A stretch of 64,000 nt of DNA from Tetragonia tetragonoides (Eukaryota; Streptophyta; Magnoliopsida; Caryophyllales; Aizoaceae), in assembly GCA_038025085.1 (NCBI GenBank), contig CM076154.1:22020501-22084500 (forward strand). Direction: 5' to 3'. This document shows, in pieces, positions 59,349 to 64,000 of this stretch (its first letter is position 1; every line of letters starts with the position of its first letter). The notes under the pieces were generated by a model. It did no database searches and was not told where the DNA came from. It saw nothing but the letters and a program-made list of their open reading frames with translations. Made by a program: the position numbers and the translations under genes.

Positions 59349-59605
59349 CATTTTACAACCGTCATTTTTATCGTGCTGTCTCGTCGACCTTTTCGTTTCT
59401 TGTGCAAGGACGGAATCTCGGCATCCGCCAAGTGGTGCTTAGTCACTGTTTGCTTAGAATAAAGCATTTATACTATTCACCCTCACCAGTGTTACTTCCC
59501 ATTTTACATCTGTTATTTTTAATCGTGCTGTCTCGTTGACATTTTCGTTTCTTATACAGGGAAGGAATCTCGACATCCGCCGAGCGGTGTTTAGTCACTG
59601 TTGGT
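59349..59605 (+). repeat. Two-copy repeat of about 150-bp period
   Basis: ATCGTGCTGTCTCGT, TTTTCGTTTCTT and GGAATCTCGNCATCCGCC occur in both halves. A weaker third copy may extend to about 59790. It lies between the antisense genes and the 3' LTR. Confidence 0.75.
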
Positions 59606-59899
59606 TGAAGAACTCTACGTTGATCATTCTCAAAGTATTACTAACTTTTTCATTCACTCTCAATACAGGTCCCTAACAGACGTTTAGACCATCTATGAGC
59701 GGTGTTCTATCCTGCTAACCATAACCTTTATTTTTCTTGTGTTCACAGAGATGAAATCTCAGCACGCTACGAGCATGTCCCAACTCAGGTTTGTCTTCAT
59801 ATGCATACATACTGTACAGTCCCACACACCTTGTGCACATCAGCATCCGGCATGTCGCCTTCGGAATACTTTGATCTTCGCTTTTACTCAAGCTCGATC

Positions 59900-59910
59900 A
59901 AAGTAGGGGC
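59900..59910 (+). other. Polypurine tract of element 2
   Basis: AAAGTAGGGGC immediately upstream of the 3' LTR start. It marks the LTR at 59914 as a 3' LTR. Confidence 0.65.
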
Positions 59911-59913
59911 TTC

Positions 59914-61174
59914 TGTAGACGCCAAAAAAGCGCCTTCAGATTTCTCCGCACAAGCTCGATGATGAAAGGACTAATTTAAGAACTTGAACGCTATTTTTGC
60001 TTTAATAGTTAAGATAAGGTCTCGGGTTTTTTCTTCTAAACACTCCTTTACTCCAATCCCATTCAAAAACCCTGTTCAAGAGCTTTCCAACAACACCTCT
60101 CATGCCATTTTCTGACTCCCGGTTGCCAAGTTGCGAATCAGGGGTAGAACCGTCTTTTACTGCCCATGGGTAAAACGGTCTTTTCATATTTTTCGAAAGA
60201 CTAAAATTCCTCTGGAAAAGTAAAATATACTGGATGTCGTCATTACGACGACATCCAACTGGCAGCTGACAGCCGTCAGCGGCCCTGGATTAAAACCCAG
60301 GGCCGCTAGTGGAACTGACTCAGCTTCAAGCGCGACTATTTTTTTCAAGCCCAATTAAAAAATTCAGCTCTTTTCAGCCATTCAGCCCTACTTCACACGC
60401 CTATAAATACGACCCTCCTCCCTCACTTCAAAACACAGTCTACAGTTGACAACCTCTATTTTCAGTTGAGTACTCCGGAGCTTCTCTCTCTTTCTTCCCA
60501 AATTTGAGATCTTGTCTTTTACTATTCTTGTCAAATATAGCCTACAGTTCAGGTACAAACTCCTGAGGGCTCAAATTAATTGCCTAATTTTTTATTTTCT
60601 AGTAGATATCATGCTAGTATAACGTTTTTATCGCTTCCTAAATATTGTCTGTATAGTCGTTGTGCTGCCCAATTTGTCAAAACGAATGCATGTCTAAATA
60701 AGGGTCAATAATAAATGTTGTGATGCTTCTGGTGAACCAATTAATAGTCTAAGTCTAGGTTGTTAATCCGGTTTTGCATGGGAATTACGTCTTTAAATTA
60801 TTAAGCAAACTTGAGTTAGTAGAGCCCGTCATAATACGGGCGAGTTGGGTGTCTAACACCTTCCCACCTCGTACCTTCGCCCCCGAACCTATTATTCTTG
60901 GGTACTCATATGTTCTATATGAGCGGGAGTCTTTCTAAAAATATGATCAGTTCACTTATCGCGCTATTTGGTTCTGCCTTCGGTTTGTCCCTTCGATAAA
61001 ACGCCGATAGCAGATTTGTGACCTCTTTCATGGTTTTTATTCAATTCAAGTCTTTACAAAATCTTTTCTAACTTGATGGTCCCTTGAACTTATCTAAACC
61101 CCCAGCTTACAAATTTTCTACAAGGACGTACTCCGTGGAAACACGATGTATGGATAAAATCCCGGGTCCTTACA
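59914..61174 (+). mobile_element. 3' LTR 'B' of element 2 (1261 bp)
   Basis: Starts TGTAGACGCCAAAAAAGCGCC and ends GGGTCCTTACA, followed by GCAAG. TATA box TATAAATA at 60402-60409; GC inverted repeat GGCCCTGG..CCAGGGCC (60281-60304) about 100 bp upstream. It shares its whole length with LTR A at 42829-44085 in opposite orientation. Its 3' half carries the CGAGTTGGGTGTCTAACACC block also found in element 1. Confidence 0.88.
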
Positions 61175-61448
61175 GCAAGTCTTTCATTAATATGGCTAAA
61201 GTCCATTACATGCTCTAATAAAAAAAAAGTGCAAGAATAATAATAAAAACAAAAGGGCAATTCTAAATTACATCTACTTGGGCAAGCAAACCCATTATTT
61301 GAATTATACTACTAAGCACAAAAAAAGCAAGACTTGCTAGACAACTAGAGGTGGACTATTACTCCTTATCTTTAACTTCGGGCTCTTAGGCGGGCTCGCT
61401 AGGCTCATCAAATTCCATTCATTCTTTCGGATCCCACCTTTCCTTACC

Positions 61449-62875
61449 TTAGCTAGAGGAGGCGCCGTGATCATTGGGCCTAGCTGGAGCTACTTGCTTG
61501 GCCGAGTGGGCCGGATTCTTCCTCTTTTTAGATTGGGATTTGGCCGTACCTTTTCCCTTACCCTTAGTTTGAGGCTTGGAAGGTCTAGTGGGCCTATCAA
61601 TGGGAGTTATCCTTACACCGCTTGGCTTATCATATTTGCGGGTTTTGAACAACTCATTTTCTTCCATTAGGAGCCTCTGGTTGACTTGATGGTCACCACT
61701 CCAGATCCATTCCTCATAAAAGCTAGATAACCTGTTTGAATGCGGGTATACCGGCTTAGTTCACACTTGGCGACGGTTCCAGTGTCGTTCCCTGTTATAT
61801 ACCAAAGAGGACATTAAAGGCCTTTGTCAAGGGGGTTCACAACTTACATTCAGGATCTTTTGCCTTAAGCTGTATTGTGGAGGAGGCGGTTCGCTAGGAA
61901 GAATGTCAAAGTATACAAACCAATAATCCTCGTAAAGGGCACATTCTCACTACACCCTACAATTTTTGTGGTACGCCACCATAGGACGAACCAAGCCGGT
62001 TGGATGTCGGTGTAGACGTATGCTATCCACTCTTTCCGAGAAGATTCAGAGACCTTTCGGCGCCTCGCCAGAAAGTGCTTAGGGAGTAACTTCCTAGTGT
62101 CAATAGGAGCCTCAAGCAAGTGGAGTCTCTCTTGAAGCCATATCTACACAAAAACAACAAAGGGAAAATTCAAGTCAATACAAGATGACAATTTCATCAC
62201 ATAAAGTTTAATCCACAAAGATTAAGACTTTATCACAAAAACTTACTTGAAGGAGTAAAGAGCTCCCGGTAGATGACTCATGAGGATTGCTCTTGGGCCT
62301 ATCTAAAGCAAGGATTGTCTATCCCACAACCAAGTGCATAGGAAATCTATCCCATTGAATTTTCTCGGTCACCCTAAGAAGACAAGCTTTGCCCATATTG
62401 ATGGTAGACTTCTTTTCGGATGGAATAAAGGCGTCTTCATTACCACCTACGAATAAATGACGATGGAGGAGGTAAAATACAAAGGCACGTTTCTTGTGCC
62501 TCATATCCATCGCATCCCGGGCCCTAGGGGTGAAGAAAGTCACGAGTTTGGCAAGATCAACATCCTCACCATGAAACACTTGACCCGCTTGACGGGGAGA
62601 TAACCCGAGGTATTTTTGTTCGACGGGAGGGCTTTCGGTTGGAAAGCCAATGATATTGGAGAACTCCTTCACCAACGGGCACATCTCATGAGCACCAAAA
62701 CGGAAAACATAGAACTTTGGGTCCCAAAACTCAAAGGAAACATGAAGAAAGTCCCACAAAATCATAACTTGTTTGAGGTGAAAGAAGGCATTAAAATGGA
62801 AGGGGATAAGCTCCAACCTCTCTCTACAGTCATGGAAGCCAACCAAGCATCAAAGACATCATCAAAGTTCACCAT
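61449..62875 (-). pseudogene. Antisense DUF7745-like gene of element 3, with introns
   Basis: ATG 62875 (MVNFDDVFDAWLASMTVERG) is followed by a frameshift into LELIPFHFNAFFHLKQVMIL, then FEFWDPKFYVFRFGAHEMCP, GEDVDLAKLVTFF, NMGKACLLRVTEKIQWDRFP and MHLVVG. Exon 1 ends at 62247 (LLLQ) with donor GTAAGT; exon 2 (62143-61848) encodes IWLQERLHLLEAP and FTRIIGLYTLTFFLANR; a third exon starts at 61791 and ends in a Lys/Ser-rich tail (GKGKGTAKSQSKKRKNP) at 61449. A TAG after HLVVG and frame changes disable it. It is clearly homologous to the element 2 copy but divergent. Confidence 0.72.
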
Positions 62876-62961
62876 TGTTTAGATTAAGGATTTTCTCTCA
62901 ATGAATTTTCTCTCTCTAGGGCTCAAAGTAAGTGGTAAGAAGAGAAGAGAAGGAAACTCGA

Positions 62962-63190
62962 CTATATAGAGGCACGGTTGGATTCTCGTCAAAAATTAAG
63001 GAAATTCAGACAACCGACGAAAAAGGGGCAAAGCGGCCTCGCAGCTAGTCCGGACGGCTTAGCCGTTACGACGAGCGGCTGAGCCGCTCAAGCCAGCAGC
63101 ATGATCGTTGGGACCAGAGGCCAAACCGCTAGCCCAAGTGGAAACCGCTGGAGCTCTAGCACAGCCGCTAGGAGCTCTAGCGGTCACCCT
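62962..63190 (-). promoter_or_regulatory. Putative promoter of the element 3 antisense DUF7745 gene
   Basis: CTATATAG (62969-62962) with GC palindromes upstream: ACGGCTTAGCCGT (63054-63066, 85 bp away), GAGCGGCTGAGCCGCTC (63073-63089) and CCGCTAG..CTAGCGG (near 63160-63185). Same layout as in element 2 and the LTRs. Confidence 0.5.
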
Positions 63191-63702
63191 GTATAGGTGC
63201 CTGGTGTGCTATTTTGAGAGAGGCCTCGGTCCGCCCGACCCCACCGCTTGACCGAGCTCTACCTTCCTAATCCCCACTTGGACAGATTTTGGAAGCCTTT
63301 CCTTAGATTTTCCTTACCTTAATTTTGGCTCTAGCCACTTTTCTATTTATTCCCTTTTTATTTTCATTCCTTCTTTTTATCAAAATAATCAAGTTCCACT
63401 TGTATTCCTTTTATTTTCAGATTCTTTATTTTCTTTATTAATATTTCCCTTTTTAATTATCTTTTCCTATTTTATGTTTTCTTTACTTTATTTTTTATAT
63501 TAGGGGAAGGGGTACTCCAAATGTGCTAAATTCTCGGGAATCCTAAATTCTCGAATATCGTGATTTGTTATTTCCCATTCGGAAATTAGATGATTAAGTT
63601 CACATATGGGCATTTGCGTGATATTTTTGTGCGTGAATAAAATGCAATATTTATAACATGTTTAATACAAGCCCGAAAGTTCGAAATGCAATACAACAAA
63701 AA
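63191..63702. other. Spacer between the two antisense genes of element 3
   Basis: T-rich, noncoding. The corresponding spacer in element 2 (55033-55281) is also T-rich. Confidence 0.5.
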
Positions 63703-64000
63703 TCACAAGCCATCTTCTCCAGTGCTTGGACACGCTTGAGACGACTCTCCGGGTCCACTCGATGATGGAGCACCTGAAGGACCGGGTTGAGACATCGCCC
63801 AAGCTCTCGGGTCAAAAGCAAATAGTGAACCCGTCAAGTGAGTCGGATCTAGCGAATGGCGCGGCGACTCCAGCATGTTCGGATAGCCGCCATACCCCGT
63901 ACTCTCCTGACTGCAAGAATCTCTTGGAGGAATTGGAGGATACATAGGCATATGATAGCCCGGATACCCGATATAAGGAGGCGGTGCAGGCCACTGCGGA
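63703..64000 (-). CDS. C terminus of an antisense plant mobile domain protein, element 3 (partial)
   Basis: An open minus-strand frame enters at the window edge and stops at 63703. It encodes Pro/Ser/Gly-rich text (WPAPPPYIGYPGYHMPMYPP, SQPGPSGAPSSSGPGESSQA), the low-complexity tail typical of this family. The mobile domain itself would lie beyond the window. Identity is inferred from position and tail character. Confidence 0.5.
   Translation of the reverse strand, partial: PQWPAPPPYIGYPGYHMPMYPPIPPRDSCSQESTGYGGYPNMLESPRHSLDPTHLTGSLFAFDPRAWAMSQPGPSGAPSSSGPGESSQACPSTGEDGL

Larger units (their letters stand above)
49866..61174 (+). mobile_element. Element 2: nonautonomous Tat-lineage LTR retrotransposon with antisense cargo
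   Basis: The order on the plus strand is leader, gag remnant with zinc knuckles (50210-51497), integrase (51925-53241), antisense DUF7745-like gene (54834-53492), antisense plant mobile domain gene (58116-55282), tandem repeats, polypurine tract and 3' LTR (59914-61174). Gag core, protease, RT and RNase H are absent. Its 5' LTR is not in place; an inverted LTR of the same family lies at 42829-44085. Antisense extra ORFs between pol and 3' LTR are known from the Tat lineage. Before LINE insertion the leader continued left of 46446. Confidence 0.8.
61175..64000 (+). mobile_element. Element 3: a further Tat-lineage element, antisense-cargo region (partial)
   Basis: It carries the same antisense gene order as element 2: DUF7745-like (62875-61449) then the mobile domain C terminus (63703 onward). 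Element 2 appears inserted into it at GCAAG. Its pol and LTRs are outside the window. Confidence 0.65.

Overview
This window is plant nuclear DNA, most likely from a eudicot. The evidence is GT-AG introns in a plant-specific gene, plant L1 LINEs, tRNA-derived SINEs, Tourist and Stowaway MITEs, hAT elements, and Tat-lineage Ty3/gypsy retrotransposons carrying plant mobile domain genes. There are no prokaryotic features. I could not narrow the species.

Region 1 (1-27 kb) is one host gene on the minus strand. I assembled five coding exons (21403-21646, 17366-17465, 17064-17243, 12731-12848, 114-200) whose phases all agree. They give a 242-residue chloroplast-type histidine phosphatase resembling Arabidopsis At3g52155. 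An ATG-free leader exon with a G-box/TGGGCC promoter at 26.7-27.0 kb probably belongs to it. The gene is swollen by transposons. Intron 4 is 12.5 kb and holds a nearly full-length L1 (3286-9336, 18-bp target duplication) nested in an older L1, plus an antiparallel truncated copy of the same family (9911-12514). The other introns hold more LINE 3' ends, a SINE and a MITE.

Region 2 (27-35.5 kb) is gene-free. Two elements abut (AT)n microsatellites. The larger (about 28.8-35.1 kb) has no credible ORF but carries at least 14 exact copies of GGTCACTT on one strand, two oppositely oriented tRNA-like sequences, a 314-bp tandem duplication and an inserted 725-bp hAT element. A tRNA-derived SINE follows.

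Region 3 (35.8-64 kb) is a nest of Tat-lineage LTR retrotransposons. Element 1 (35.8-41 kb) keeps RT-RNaseH-integrase but has lost gag/protease. Element 2 (about 49.9-61.2 kb, 3' LTR 59914-61174) keeps gag zinc knuckles and integrase but lacks RT. Between pol and the 3' LTR it carries two antisense genes: a DUF7745-like gene and a seven-coding-exon plant mobile domain gene whose introns are all phase 0. Element 3 (61.2 kb to window end) carries the same antisense pair, divergent. A related LTR (42829-44085) lies inverted, with the complement of element 2's target duplication, suggesting an inversion. A 2.1-kb solo LTR, a 3.4-kb LINE and a 1.0-kb hAT element are inserted among these.

The strongest candidates for something undescribed are the antisense two-gene cargo of the Tat elements with a shared GC-palindrome-plus-TATA promoter layout, and the GGTCACTT-studded noncoding element.
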